Shown in pieces: positions 27,317 through 36,648 of a stretch of DNA of 64,000 bases. The position numbers were made by a program, and so were the translations under genes. The notes beneath the pieces are model-generated. The model saw only the letters and a program-made list of their open reading frames with translations. It made no database searches and was not told the origin of the DNA. The first letter of the stretch is position 1. Every line of letters starts with the position of its first letter. The DNA comes from Streptomyces sp. CMB-StM0423 (GTDB lineage: Bacteria; Actinomycetota; Actinomycetes; Streptomycetales; Streptomycetaceae), in NCBI RefSeq assembly GCF_002847285.1, contig NZ_CP025407.1, positions 1,612,001-1,676,000 of the forward strand, in the 5' to 3' direction.

Positions 27317-29268
27317 GCCCCGGCCGACCGCCGGCAGCCCCGGGAGCCCCCGCGGTGCCGCGCGGCGCGCCGCCGTCGTCCGCGAACGCGCCGCCGCCCC
27401 GGCCCGCGGCCCCGGCCGGCGAGGGGTTCGGCGCGCACGTGCTGCCTGCACGCGCGTACACCCAGCTCGCCGCCGGAGGCGGCGACCGCGAGACCGCACG
27501 GCTCCTCGGCCGCGCCCAGCGGAGCAAGAGGCTGCTCCTGCTGCGCATGGTGCACGATGCGATCGGAGAAGACCCCGCGGTCCTGGGACGATTACCGGCG
27601 CCCGCGGTGGCATGGGAGTTGCTGACCAGAGCCCAGCGTGCCGACGCCGCCGCCTTCGACGCCGTCCTGATGCATCCGTCCACCGGCGTGTGGGCGTCCG
27701 GGCTGCTGCGCCGGCTGCGGGGCGTCTCGGCTGGCGACGTACCCCTGTGGGTCGAGGCCGGGCACCTGCACACGCTCGCCGCCGCGGCGGCGATCAGGGC
27801 CGGGACGGATTTCGAGATCAAGGTGCCGGTACGGGACGGCCGTTGCGTCCATCTGCCCTCGCTGGGCACCGTGTCCTTCCCCGGCGACCTCCCCCAGGAC
27901 GGCCGGCAGGAGCAGGGCCCGGGACTCGCCGGCGTGCGGCGCGCCGGTGGCAGTGTCGCGGTGATCACCCCCCGGCTGTCGTGCGTCCTGCTCCCGGACG
28001 ACGTAGGCGCCGAGGCCCGCGGCTGGCGGCCCACACCGGCCGTCCGGGCGACCGCCGGGACACGGGAGTGGTCGGTCGGACTGGACGACACGGACCCGTA
28101 CGGCCCGTTCATCCGCGGCCGGGAAGTGCCGCGGCTGAGTCCGCAGCGGCTGCGTAGCTGGCGGTCGTTGCTGGCCGGGGCCTGGGAGATGCTCTCGCGG
28201 GACCAGCCAGAGCTGGCCGGCAGCCTCGCCGAGACGATGCGCTCCCTCGTACCGCTGGCGCCCGCGGTACGCGGTGAGCCGTACAGCGCGACCTCGCCCG
28301 AGTCGTACGGCAGCGCCATGGTCGGCCTGCCGCGTACGCCGACGAGCCTGGCCGTCGCCCTCGTCCACGAGTTCCAGCACGTCAAGCTGGGGGCCCTGCT
28401 CGACCTGGCGAGCCTGTGCCGTCGCCACGGCGAAGAGGTGCTGTACGCGCCGTGGCGCACGGACCCCCGGCCCGCGGCCGGCATGCTGCAGGGCGTGTAC
28501 GCGCACGTGGGCATCACCGCCTTCTGGCGCGGCCGCCGGCTGACGGCACCGGAGGGGGCGGCGAGCCTCGCGCACTTCGAGTTCGCGCTGTGGCGCGAGG
28601 GCACCCTGCGGGCCATCGACGACCTGGACTCCGGAGACGAACTGACGGATCTCGGGCGGGACTTCGTGGCACAGATGCGCGCGGTCGTGGCGCCCTGGTG
28701 CGAGGAGTCCGTACCGGAGCGCGAGGCGGCGGACGCACGGCTGCTCGCGCAGGACCACCGGGCGATGTGGCGGCTGCGCAACACGGAACCGCCGGCCGAT
28801 GCCGTCGAGAAGCTGGCGCGTGCCTGGGCGGCGGGCCGGGAGGGGCCGCGAGCCGGGGCCCCCGAACTGGCCGCCTCCGCGATCCGTGCCGAGGTGCTGC
28901 CGGGCGAGCAGTCCCATCGGGCGCGGCTGGTGAAGTCGCGCTGGCGTGATCCGGACGAGTTCGCGTGGTGGAGCGGACGGCCCGAGCGGTCCGGGGCGCC
29001 GGCCGCGGACGTCGCCCTGGTGGAGGGCGAGTACGCCGCGGCCGCACTCGGCTACCCGGAAGAAGTGCGGCAGCGGCCCGAGGCGTCGAGCCCGTGGGTC
29101 GGCCTCGGCCTGGCCCTGGCCGGACTCGGCGAGGAACGGGCCGCCGCCGCGCTGCTCGCCCGCCCCGAACTCGTACGGGCCGTCTGGCTGCACGACGACT
29201 CCCGAACCGGGTCCGGGGCAGGAGCATCCCCGGTGTCCCTGGCGGAATGGCTCGGCGCCGCCGGCTGA
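27310..29268 (+). CDS. Stand-alone HEXXH-motif protein of FxSxx-COOH-type locus
   Basis: About 652 aa. The motif HEFQH lies near residue 352 in LVHEFQHVKLGALLD, as in the HEXXH domain usually found with or fused to FxsB radical SAM maturases. Here no radical SAM domain precedes it: the N-terminal 35 residues are Pro/Ala-rich, then helical regions begin at YTQLAAGGGDRETARLL. Some HEXXH proteins in RiPP clusters act as oxygenases rather than proteases, so the reaction is open. TTG at 27310 is chosen by overlap with the peptide stop. Codon 95 is TTA (27592), a bldA-type control signal. Confidence 0.8.
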   Translation: MLSPGRPPAAPGAPAVPRGAPPSSANAPPPRPAAPAGEGFGAHVLPARAYTQLAAGGGDRETARLLGRAQRSKRLLLLRMVHDAIGEDPAVLGRLPAPAVAWELLTRAQRADAAAFDAVLMHPSTGVWASGLLRRLRGVSAGDVPLWVEAGHLHTLAAAAAIRAGTDFEIKVPVRDGRCVHLPSLGTVSFPGDLPQDGRQEQGPGLAGVRRAGGSVAVITPRLSCVLLPDDVGAEARGWRPTPAVRATAGTREWSVGLDDTDPYGPFIRGREVPRLSPQRLRSWRSLLAGAWEMLSRDQPELAGSLAETMRSLVPLAPAVRGEPYSATSPESYGSAMVGLPRTPTSLAVALVHEFQHVKLGALLDLASLCRRHGEEVLYAPWRTDPRPAAGMLQGVYAHVGITAFWRGRRLTAPEGAASLAHFEFALWREGTLRAIDDLDSGDELTDLGRDFVAQMRAVVAPWCEESVPEREAADARLLAQDHRAMWRLRNTEPPADAVEKLARAWAAGREGPRAGAPELAASAIRAEVLPGEQSHRARLVKSRWRDPDEFAWWSGRPERSGAPAADVALVEGEYAAAALGYPEEVRQRPEASSPWVGLGLALAGLGEERAAAALLARPELVRAVWLHDDSRTGSGAGASPVSLAEWLGAAG

Positions 29269-29277
29269 ACGCGAAGC

Positions 29278-29303
29278 GGCGGAGGGAGCCTTCTCCCTCC
29301 GCC
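29278..29303. terminator. Strong bidirectional terminator hairpin
   Basis: GGCGGAGGGAG (29278-29288) and CTCCCTCCGCC (29293-29303) pair perfectly over 11 bp around a CCTT loop. A second small hairpin CCTCCG-TAG-CGGAGG is at 29333-29347. It separates the convergent HEXXH and TPR/NB-ARC genes. Confidence 0.8.
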
Positions 29304-29366
29304 ACACTGCGCCGGCGTAGCCGGAACATCCGCCTCCGTAGCGGAGGAGCGCGCCCCGGCCCGCCC

Positions 29367-32300
29367 TCAGATCACCATGACCTCCGCGTCGCAGTCGGCC
29401 CGGTCGCCGCGCGTGGCCGCGGTCGTCGCGGGGTGCGCCTGCCCCAGGCTCTGCCGCATGCTGGAGAGCGCGGCGGCGTAGAGCGTCTCGGCCCGCTTGC
29501 TCTTGCCGAGCGTACGCAGGTCGGCGGCGAGGTTGAGGGCGCAGGCGAGCGTCGTCGGGTGACTCGCGCCGAGCGCCTGGTGCGTCCGCCGGTACGTGTC
29601 CTCGTCCAGCTCGGCCGCCGCCTGGTCCCGCCCCTGCCGGGACAGGTCGCTGGCGAGGTTGATGGCCGCGGCCAGCGTGTAGGGGTGCTCGGGGCCCAGG
29701 GTGGAGGTCAGCCCGTCGACCGCCTCCTGGTCCAGCGCGAGCGCCTGGTCGGTCTCCCCGAGGTGGCGCAGCGCGACCGCGAGGTTGGTGCCGACCGCGT
29801 ACGTGTACGGGTGTGTATCGCCGAGGTTCCGGCGCAGCCGCTCCAGCAGATCCTGCCCGGTCCTGCGCGCCTCGTCGACCTGGCCCGCCTGCCGCTGGGC
29901 GATGGCGAGGCTGGACGACGCGCACTGGGTGTCGAAGTGGTCGTCACCGTAGCGGCGCCGGTAGCGCTGCCACGCCTCGTGGCAGGCTTCGAGCGCGCCT
30001 TCGTGGTCGCCGGCCTTGCGCCGCGCGACCCCGAGGTGCCGCATCGCGAGCAGGGTGGCGGGCGTCTCGATGCCCGCCAGTTGCGCGAACCGCGTCGAGT
30101 TGATCTCCTGCACCTCGCTGGCCCCGACGTAGTCACCGCACTCCCGCAGGTCGACCGCGAGCAGGCTGCCGAGGAGCAGGGTGAGGAGCGCGTTCTCCCC
30201 CAGCACCTCGACGGCGAGCTGGAGGGTCACGGCGTCGAGGTCGCGGGCCGTCTGGAAGTCGCCGACGGTGCGCAGCGCCGTGCCGTAGTCGACGGCGCTG
30301 CCCAGGGTGTACGGGTCGCGCTCGCCGAAGGAGCGCATGGCGCGGTCGTAGGTGTCCTTGTTGAGCTTCACCGACGACTCGAAGTCACCGGCGGCACGCA
30401 GGTCGACGGCCACCGCGCGGGCGGCGAGCAGGGTGTCCTCGTGCGACTCGCCGGCGATCCGGCGGAGCCGGTCCAGGCTGTCCTTGTTCAGTTCGGCGGC
30501 GTCGTCGTACCGGCCCAGGGAGCGGAGCGCATGGCCGACATGGCGGGCCACGGACAGCGCCTGCGAGTCGTCGGGACCGTGCGTCTGCCGCCAGGTCGTC
30601 AGCGCCTCGGTGCCGAGTTCGCGGCATGCCTCGTGGTCGCCCCAGGTGTAGAGGTACACGACGGTGTTGGCCACGAGGCCGCGGACCCAGCGGTCCTCGC
30701 TCTTGACCGCGTCGGACGCCCGGATGTGCGGCAGCAGCTCCGCGTACCTGGCCCAGTTCGCGGTGACGCCGGGCTCCCTCGGGTCGCCGCCGGCCATCAG
30801 CAGGTGCGCGGCGTCGCGCATCGAGACGCGCTCGTCCTCGGTCATCTGGTCGATGAGCACCGCCTGGACCAGCCGGTGGAGCTGGATGCTGTTGGTGCGG
30901 TGGTCGATACGGGCGAGGGCGTACCGGTTGACCTCGCGGAGCGCGTGGCCGAGCCGGATCGGGTCGCTGAGCACGTCGCCGAGGAGCCCCGGCAGGGAGG
31001 CGTTGCGCCCCGCCATGAACAGGGTCCTGGAGACGGGCTCCGGTGCGAAGTAGGCGCACACCTGGAGAAGCTGCAGGGCGGCGGGGTTGGTGTCGCGCAG
31101 CCGGTCGAGCGATACGTTCCACGCGGCCGCCACCGGGAGCTGGTAGTCCATCGGCGGGGCGAGTTCGAGGAGTTCGCTGCGGCGGTTCACGAACTCCGCC
31201 CGCTTGCCCTGGAAGAGTTCGAGATATTCCTCGGCCGGCATGCCGGTCTCGGCAAGCCAGACCGCGGCCTGCTCGATCGCCAGCGGCAGGTCGCCGAGTT
31301 CCTCTGACAGGTGGTCGGCCTGCCGGTCGGTCAGCTCGGGACCGCGGCGCCGCAGCAGCGCGACGCTCTCATCACGGGCGAAAACGTCCACCTCGATAGT
31401 CCGCGCCATGTTGACCCATTGTCCGTTCCGGGAAGTGACGAGAATCCGGCCCGTGCCGCCCTGGGGGAAGAAGGGGAGCACGGACTCGGGATTTTCGGCG
31501 TTGTCGAATACGAGTAGCCAATTGCGGTACGGCTCGCCCAGCCGGAGCGCTTCCAGCACCGCGGGAATCGCGGTGTTGGCCTCCGCACCGGTCGGAAGCC
31601 GCAGCCGCTGCGCCAGGTCCACGTATCCCGCGCGGATCTGAGCAGGCTGCCCGGCCGGAATCCACCAGACGATGTCGTACTCCGAACTGTGCCGGTAGGC
31701 ATACTCGATCGCAATCTGGGTTTTTCCGACACCGCCCATCCCGTGCAGCGTCTCCGGCAGCACTGCGGTCGTCCCCTGCGTCAGCCTGTTATGCAAATCG
31801 CGGAGCGCGTCGACCCGGCCGATGAAGTTGACATTGCGGGGCGGCACGTTACCCCAGACAGGCGGTGGACTGCCGGACTTGCGCCGGTCGGCGATGGCCC
31901 GCTCCACCACTCCCGGCCGCGGCAAGTGCCTTCCCACCGTCGCACCCGATTCGAGATCGGATGCCCCGCTATCGTTCCTGGACAGTGGACTCTCCGCTGC
32001 TTCAGCCGGGGTGCCGGGATCAATTAAGGGATTCTCGGGCACAGCAACCGCCTCATATCGTAGCGTAACGGACTTATCAACTGGAGCAGTGCGCGAGCGC
32101 GAGTCGCCGCCGGAGCGCGCCACCGGCGCGTCCCCGGAAGGCCGCAGACTGCTCAACCGGCCCGCCCACGGGCGGTAGGGCCCGGACAGCGCGTGCAGCG
32201 CCCGGACGACCGGAGCGTAGTAGTCCCAGTGCTCGTCCCCCGCCGGCATGCGCACCTCTCCGGCCACCCGCGAGGGTTCCGCCAGCACTTCGCCCAGCTT

Positions 32301-33983
32301 CCGCAGCTCGGGCAGCGAGGGCGTGAGGTGGTCGATGACCCGGCGCATCACCTCGGCGGTCTCCGTCCGCCGCCCCGAGGCCAGCAGTTCCTCGGCGACC
32401 CCCGGCAGGAACGTGTAACGCACGGTGTCGAGGGCGGCGTCCCCGGCGGCGGCCGCCTCCGTGGCGACCAGCAGGCCCGACGTGATGACCTCGGCGAGAT
32501 CGGCGGGACGGGAGCCCGGTTCGGCGAAGAACTGGACCATCTCCATCACCGGAAGGGACAGCGGTGCGACCGCCAGGTGCCGGGCAAGACGGAACGCCAC
32601 CGGGGAGGCGGCGGCGCGGAAGCCGACGACCCGCTCGGCCGGGGTGGGCAGCGAGCTCTCCACCTCGTCGTCGTCCGCCTCGGGGACCGCCGACAGCACC
32701 CGGGCGCCCGCCCACTCGCCGCGCTCGCCCGTCAGCAACTGCGCCCAGCGGCCGAGCCAGCGCGGCTCCAGGCCGACCACGGGAACGACCGGCTCCTCCG
32801 GGCCTGCGCCGGCGCCGGCGCCGGCCTCTGCGCCGGCCGCGAGCCAGGGCTCGGCCGGCTCCGCCACGATCCGCAGCCCGGACGCCCGCAGCCGTGCGGG
32901 GCGCGTACCGAGCCAGGTTCTGTGCCACGAGAGATGTGACAGCAAATGAGTGATGACGACGGGGACGCTTTCCCCCCAACGGGTGACGAGCCGCTGGCCC
33001 GCACCCGAGCGCCAGGCGGGCCCTATGCCGTCGGTGAGCACCATGACGATCCGGCGGCGGGCCGCCGCCGGATCGAGAAGGCCGTACGCCGGCCCGCCGC
33101 TGCCCGGGCCGCGCAGGGCGAGCCGCGAGTCCTGCTCCGCGTCGGTGTCCAGCAGCCGGACGGTGACCGTACGGAACGCTCCGATGCTGCGCAGCAGGTC
33201 GGAGAACTCGGCCACGGTGTGCCGCCACACGGCCATCGACGCCCCCGCGTCGACGACCAGGACGAGGTCGAGCCACCGCTCCCGGGCCGGGCGGAACCGG
33301 GGCAGCCGCGGCTCGGGCTCGACGAGGGCGTCCGCGGTGGCCTCCTCGTCCAGCTCCGTCGCGTGCACCGAGGGGACCGTCCGGCGTAAAGGGCGTAACG
33401 ACCGCTCCAGGAGCCGGTGGTCGGTCAGCCCCGGTACGGCCGGCCAGGCGACCGGCGCCTCCTCCGCCGGGACGTGGTCCGCGGACGGGCCGCCGGAGCC
33501 GGGGCCGCCGGGGCCCGTGAAGCCGGCGTGCCACGCGCCCGCCTCACCGGGGCCGCCGTGCCCGCCGCCGAAGCGCTCGCCGGGCGGCGAGGTGCGCTGA
33601 AGCGGGAGGCTCAGCCCGGCGTCGGGCACCAGCCCGCCGGCGTCGTGCCCGGGCAGACGGCCCTCGACCGGGCGGCGGTCCTGCGCGCGGCCGTGTTCGC
33701 CGCGGGGGTGTTCGTCGTAGGGGCGGCCGTCGTGGCGGGGGTCGCCGGGGCCGGGCTGGTCGTGGCGGGGCTCCGGCCGGCCGGACCGGCCGGGCGGCGG
33801 CGCGGCCCGGCGCTGGTATGCCGAACCGCCGGGCCAGGGGCCCGGCGGCAGCCTGTCCGGCGGACGGGTGCGCCCGGCAAGGCACATGGCGAGCCACAGC
33901 GCGTCCGCCACCTCGTTCGGGGAGAGATCCTCGCTGTGGAGTGGCTCCGGCGGAGGGTCGGGTGCCGTCCGCCCGGTGGTCAT
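29367..33983 (-). CDS. fxsT: FxSxx-COOH-system TPR protein: SAV_2336/vWA-like, NB-ARC and TPR domains
   Basis: A 1538-aa multidomain protein. Residues 15-40 match the SAV_2336-type N-terminus; a long Pro/Gly-rich linker follows. A vWA-like domain at about 235-400 has DAGAS (MIDAS-like) and VLTDG. An NB-ARC NTPase follows with P-loop GMGGVGKT (about 745), Walker B LLVFDNAE and VTSRN. Some 9-10 TPRs with conserved HPYTL/LGPEHP repeats span about 1140-1520. ATG overlaps the MoxR stop (ATGA). Codon 653 is TTA (32027). Such STAND NTPases sense signals and activate effectors; the upstream proteases are likely partners. Confidence 0.88.
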   Translation of the reverse strand: MTTGRTAPDPPPEPLHSEDLSPNEVADALWLAMCLAGRTRPPDRLPPGPWPGGSAYQRRAAPPPGRSGRPEPRHDQPGPGDPRHDGRPYDEHPRGEHGRAQDRRPVEGRLPGHDAGGLVPDAGLSLPLQRTSPPGERFGGGHGGPGEAGAWHAGFTGPGGPGSGGPSADHVPAEEAPVAWPAVPGLTDHRLLERSLRPLRRTVPSVHATELDEEATADALVEPEPRLPRFRPARERWLDLVLVVDAGASMAVWRHTVAEFSDLLRSIGAFRTVTVRLLDTDAEQDSRLALRGPGSGGPAYGLLDPAAARRRIVMVLTDGIGPAWRSGAGQRLVTRWGESVPVVITHLLSHLSWHRTWLGTRPARLRASGLRIVAEPAEPWLAAGAEAGAGAGAGPEEPVVPVVGLEPRWLGRWAQLLTGERGEWAGARVLSAVPEADDDEVESSLPTPAERVVGFRAAASPVAFRLARHLAVAPLSLPVMEMVQFFAEPGSRPADLAEVITSGLLVATEAAAAGDAALDTVRYTFLPGVAEELLASGRRTETAEVMRRVIDHLTPSLPELRKLGEVLAEPSRVAGEVRMPAGDEHWDYYAPVVRALHALSGPYRPWAGRLSSLRPSGDAPVARSGGDSRSRTAPVDKSVTLRYEAVAVPENPLIDPGTPAEAAESPLSRNDSGASDLESGATVGRHLPRPGVVERAIADRRKSGSPPPVWGNVPPRNVNFIGRVDALRDLHNRLTQGTTAVLPETLHGMGGVGKTQIAIEYAYRHSSEYDIVWWIPAGQPAQIRAGYVDLAQRLRLPTGAEANTAIPAVLEALRLGEPYRNWLLVFDNAENPESVLPFFPQGGTGRILVTSRNGQWVNMARTIEVDVFARDESVALLRRRGPELTDRQADHLSEELGDLPLAIEQAAVWLAETGMPAEEYLELFQGKRAEFVNRRSELLELAPPMDYQLPVAAAWNVSLDRLRDTNPAALQLLQVCAYFAPEPVSRTLFMAGRNASLPGLLGDVLSDPIRLGHALREVNRYALARIDHRTNSIQLHRLVQAVLIDQMTEDERVSMRDAAHLLMAGGDPREPGVTANWARYAELLPHIRASDAVKSEDRWVRGLVANTVVYLYTWGDHEACRELGTEALTTWRQTHGPDDSQALSVARHVGHALRSLGRYDDAAELNKDSLDRLRRIAGESHEDTLLAARAVAVDLRAAGDFESSVKLNKDTYDRAMRSFGERDPYTLGSAVDYGTALRTVGDFQTARDLDAVTLQLAVEVLGENALLTLLLGSLLAVDLRECGDYVGASEVQEINSTRFAQLAGIETPATLLAMRHLGVARRKAGDHEGALEACHEAWQRYRRRYGDDHFDTQCASSSLAIAQRQAGQVDEARRTGQDLLERLRRNLGDTHPYTYAVGTNLAVALRHLGETDQALALDQEAVDGLTSTLGPEHPYTLAAAINLASDLSRQGRDQAAAELDEDTYRRTHQALGASHPTTLACALNLAADLRTLGKSKRAETLYAAALSSMRQSLGQAHPATTAATRGDRADCDAEVMVI

Positions 33984-35110
33984 CCTGGCCTCGCAGCATC
34001 GAAATTGCGCCAGAGCGAGGCCAGCAGCCGCTCCCAGTCACCGTCCGGGGTGAAGCGGTCGGAGGTCGCCAGATAAACGCTGTTGAGCAGTTGGTCCGCG
34101 GGCAGGCCCCCCTCGCGGGCGCTGCGGGCCACGAAGAGACGTACCAGTTCGTCGCCGCGGCCCCCGGCCTCAAGGCCGAACCTGGCGGCCACCATGGCGG
34201 CCAGCTCCTCCTCGTCGGGCACGGGCATCTCCAGGCGCAGACACCGCCGGAGCAATGCGGGCGGGAATTCCCTCTCGCCGTTCGAGGTGATGATGATCAG
34301 CGGAAAGGCACGGCAGCGCACCCGGCCGTCGCGGATACGCGCCGTCACCCCCGGGTCGTCGGTGAGAACGGTCGCCTCGGGCTCGCGGGGAGCGCTCCGG
34401 ACGAGTTCCGGAATGGTGTATTCGCCTTCCTCGAAGACGTTCAGCAGGTCGTTCGGCAGATCGATATCCGATTTATCCAGCTCATCGATGAGAAGCACCC
34501 GCGGCAGCCGGTGCGGCAGGAGAGCCGTACCGAGCGGGCCCAGTTGTACGTAGTCGCCGACCCGGGCCTTGTCCACGATCCGGTCGTCGGCGCTCTCGGC
34601 GCCCGCCTCGGCGGCGGCGCGGTAGGTCGCGGCGTCCTGTGCGCGGGCGATGGCGTCGTAGTCGTACAAACCCGACCGGAGGGTCGTTCTCGTCGTCACG
34701 GGCCAGCGCAGCACCCGGCCCAGCCGCAGTTCCCGGGTGATCCGGTAGGCGAGAGCGGACTTGCCGGAGCCGGGCCGGCCGGTGATCAGGAGGGGGCGCC
34801 TCAGGTACAGGGCGGCATTCACCATGTCCGCCTCGTCGACGTTGACCGGACGCCCGGTGCCGGACCCCTGGCCGGCGGGGCCGATACGGCGGGTCACCTC
34901 GGCCTCGTCCTCGGGCGGACGCGGCTGCAGCGGCTCGCCGTCGAATCTGCGCCACGGCGGCGGGCCCATCAGCACCTCGTCGAGGTCGCGCGCGGCGAGC
35001 TTCCCGCCGTCGCCGCGATACACCCACCACGCAGGGGGGTTGCCGGCAGTGCCGGTCCCGCCGCCGGTTACCGGATCCGGCCCTTCGCGGGTAGGCCGAT
35101 CGTCATTCAT
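33980..35110 (-). CDS. MoxR-like AAA+ ATPase of vWA-MoxR-VMAP system
   Basis: A 376-aa ATPase with Walker A GRPGSGKSA (about residue 108), Walker B LLIDELDKSD, and sensor IITSNGEREFPPAL. The first 80 residues form a WWVYRGDGG-containing N-terminal region seen in AAA proteins of this type of operon. ATG at 35110 overlaps the VMAP stop, and its own stop overlaps the TPR/NB-ARC gene, so all are translated together. Expected to remodel or activate its vWA- and VMAP-bearing partners. Confidence 0.9.
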   Translation of the reverse strand: MNDDRPTREGPDPVTGGGTGTAGNPPAWWVYRGDGGKLAARDLDEVLMGPPPWRRFDGEPLQPRPPEDEAEVTRRIGPAGQGSGTGRPVNVDEADMVNAALYLRRPLLITGRPGSGKSALAYRITRELRLGRVLRWPVTTRTTLRSGLYDYDAIARAQDAATYRAAAEAGAESADDRIVDKARVGDYVQLGPLGTALLPHRLPRVLLIDELDKSDIDLPNDLLNVFEEGEYTIPELVRSAPREPEATVLTDDPGVTARIRDGRVRCRAFPLIIITSNGEREFPPALLRRCLRLEMPVPDEEELAAMVAARFGLEAGGRGDELVRLFVARSAREGGLPADQLLNSVYLATSDRFTPDGDWERLLASLWRNFDAARPG

Positions 35111-36585
35111 CGCTCTGTCCTCCCCATGACCCTCGGCGACTGCCGACGCGTCGGCTGCGTATAGATGTTGCCCGGGTCGTCGTGGAGCAAAATCACCCCG
35201 CCCCGGATCTGCGTTCCCCGCCATTCGTGGACGCGCGCCGGCAGGCCGGCGATCACCCCGCCGTCGAACAGGTGCTCCGCGAGCGCGTGCACGGCGTCCC
35301 CTCCGGCACCGTCGTTGTGCCACAGCATCGCGGGGATTCCCTCACGTAACGCCACGTCATAGGCGTGCGGCGCCGCGGTGCGGGGCCGCCGCGGCGCATC
35401 GGCCAGGGCGACCGCGACGACCCGCGTGTCCGTGTCCTTGTTCAGGATGTCCTGGAGACCGGCGGCGCCGATTCCCTCCGGGCCGCCGCAGAGTTGCCAT
35501 CCGCAGTCGCCGGGGTTCTCACTCATCGTCCGCCAGCGCCGGTTCCACACCCGCTGCAGCGTCCGGTCCCGCTGCCGTTCCAGACACCGCAGCACGACGG
35601 GGTAGTGCTGGACTATGGGCCGCGGCAGCCCCGACTCGCGGTGGGTGGCCCATTCGTCCACGGGCAGCCAGATCAGCTCCCGGCCGAGCAGGAACTCCAC
35701 CTGGACCTGGATGTCGAGGCTCGCGAGCGTGTCCTCGCCGGCGGCTATGACCTCCGCGACGGCGCTCTCCAGCTCCTCGCCCGTGCACCGGTAATGCGCG
35801 AAACCGGGGACGGCGGACGACGAGGCGTCCTCCTTCGTCCAGGACGACAGCACGTACTCGTCCGTCTCCACGTCGAACCACTCGACCTGTATGGCGAGAT
35901 AGGCGGTCGGCTCGCCGGCGGACGCCGGCACGGGCGCCAGGGTGCGGCGCAGCTCCTCCCACGCGGGAAGCAGGCCGAGCGCCGTCGCCACCGCGGCGTT
36001 CCAGTCGCGCAGCAGGCCGGCGGGCCCGGCGGGCGCGAACGCGGCGACGTGGTCGACGTAGACCATGCAGGGCAGCAGGCCGTCGGACCGCGCGTTCGCC
36101 TCCAGGAGATGCTCGAAGGCGCGCAGCACGTCGGGGGGACCGGGTGGCAGCCGCTCGTAGACGCCGCGCGCCGCGCGGTGCAGCTCCGCGACGGGCAGCC
36201 CCGGCAGCCCGGCAAGCCCGGTCAGCAGCCCGCGGATCTCCGCCAGTTCCTCCGTCGTCAGCACCGGCTGTGCGGGGACCTCGAAGACCAGTTGCCGGAA
36301 CGCCTCGGTGGACCGGGCCTCGGGTGCCAGGAACTCGATCGAGTCGGCGAGCGCCCTGAGCCCGCCCCTGCGGTCCTGCAGATACCGGACGACCTCGTAT
36401 AACTGCCCGCGCGGTGCCGAGACCGTCCGCAGCACGGCGACAAGGTTGACGCTCAGCCTGTCCCCCGTGATCTCCAGGCACTGCCGGCGCAGTTCAATGT
36501 CGCTCATCGGTCTGGTCCGTTCCAGGGCCTCGACGAGTCTGCTCACACGCTGCCAGTCCGACTGCCCACTGAGAGCGTGTGTCAT
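35107..36585 (-). CDS. VMAP-C domain protein with N-terminal effector-associated-like domain
   Basis: A 492-aa protein. Residues 10-80 form a small helical domain (LVEALERTRPMSDIELRRQCLEIT) like EAD2. The middle carries acidic/Trp motifs (IQVEWFDVETDEYVLSSW), and the C-terminal 200 residues match VMAP-C (WLPVDEWATH, YPVVLRCLERQRDR, W-rich segments, IPAMLWHND). VMAP proteins link vWA and MoxR partners to effectors in predicted conflict systems. Codon 413 is TTA (35349). It follows the protease gene by 63 bp and overlaps the MoxR gene. Confidence 0.85.
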   Translation of the reverse strand: MTHALSGQSDWQRVSRLVEALERTRPMSDIELRRQCLEITGDRLSVNLVAVLRTVSAPRGQLYEVVRYLQDRRGGLRALADSIEFLAPEARSTEAFRQLVFEVPAQPVLTTEELAEIRGLLTGLAGLPGLPVAELHRAARGVYERLPPGPPDVLRAFEHLLEANARSDGLLPCMVYVDHVAAFAPAGPAGLLRDWNAAVATALGLLPAWEELRRTLAPVPASAGEPTAYLAIQVEWFDVETDEYVLSSWTKEDASSSAVPGFAHYRCTGEELESAVAEVIAAGEDTLASLDIQVQVEFLLGRELIWLPVDEWATHRESGLPRPIVQHYPVVLRCLERQRDRTLQRVWNRRWRTMSENPGDCGWQLCGGPEGIGAAGLQDILNKDTDTRVVAVALADAPRRPRTAAPHAYDVALREGIPAMLWHNDGAGGDAVHALAEHLFDGGVIAGLPARVHEWRGTQIRGGVILLHDDPGNIYTQPTRRQSPRVMGRTER

Positions 36586-36648
36586 GCGAACCCCCTTTGG
36601 CCCTGCGGCCCGAGACGAAACCGATCGCGTCTGATTCCCGCCGCCCGC

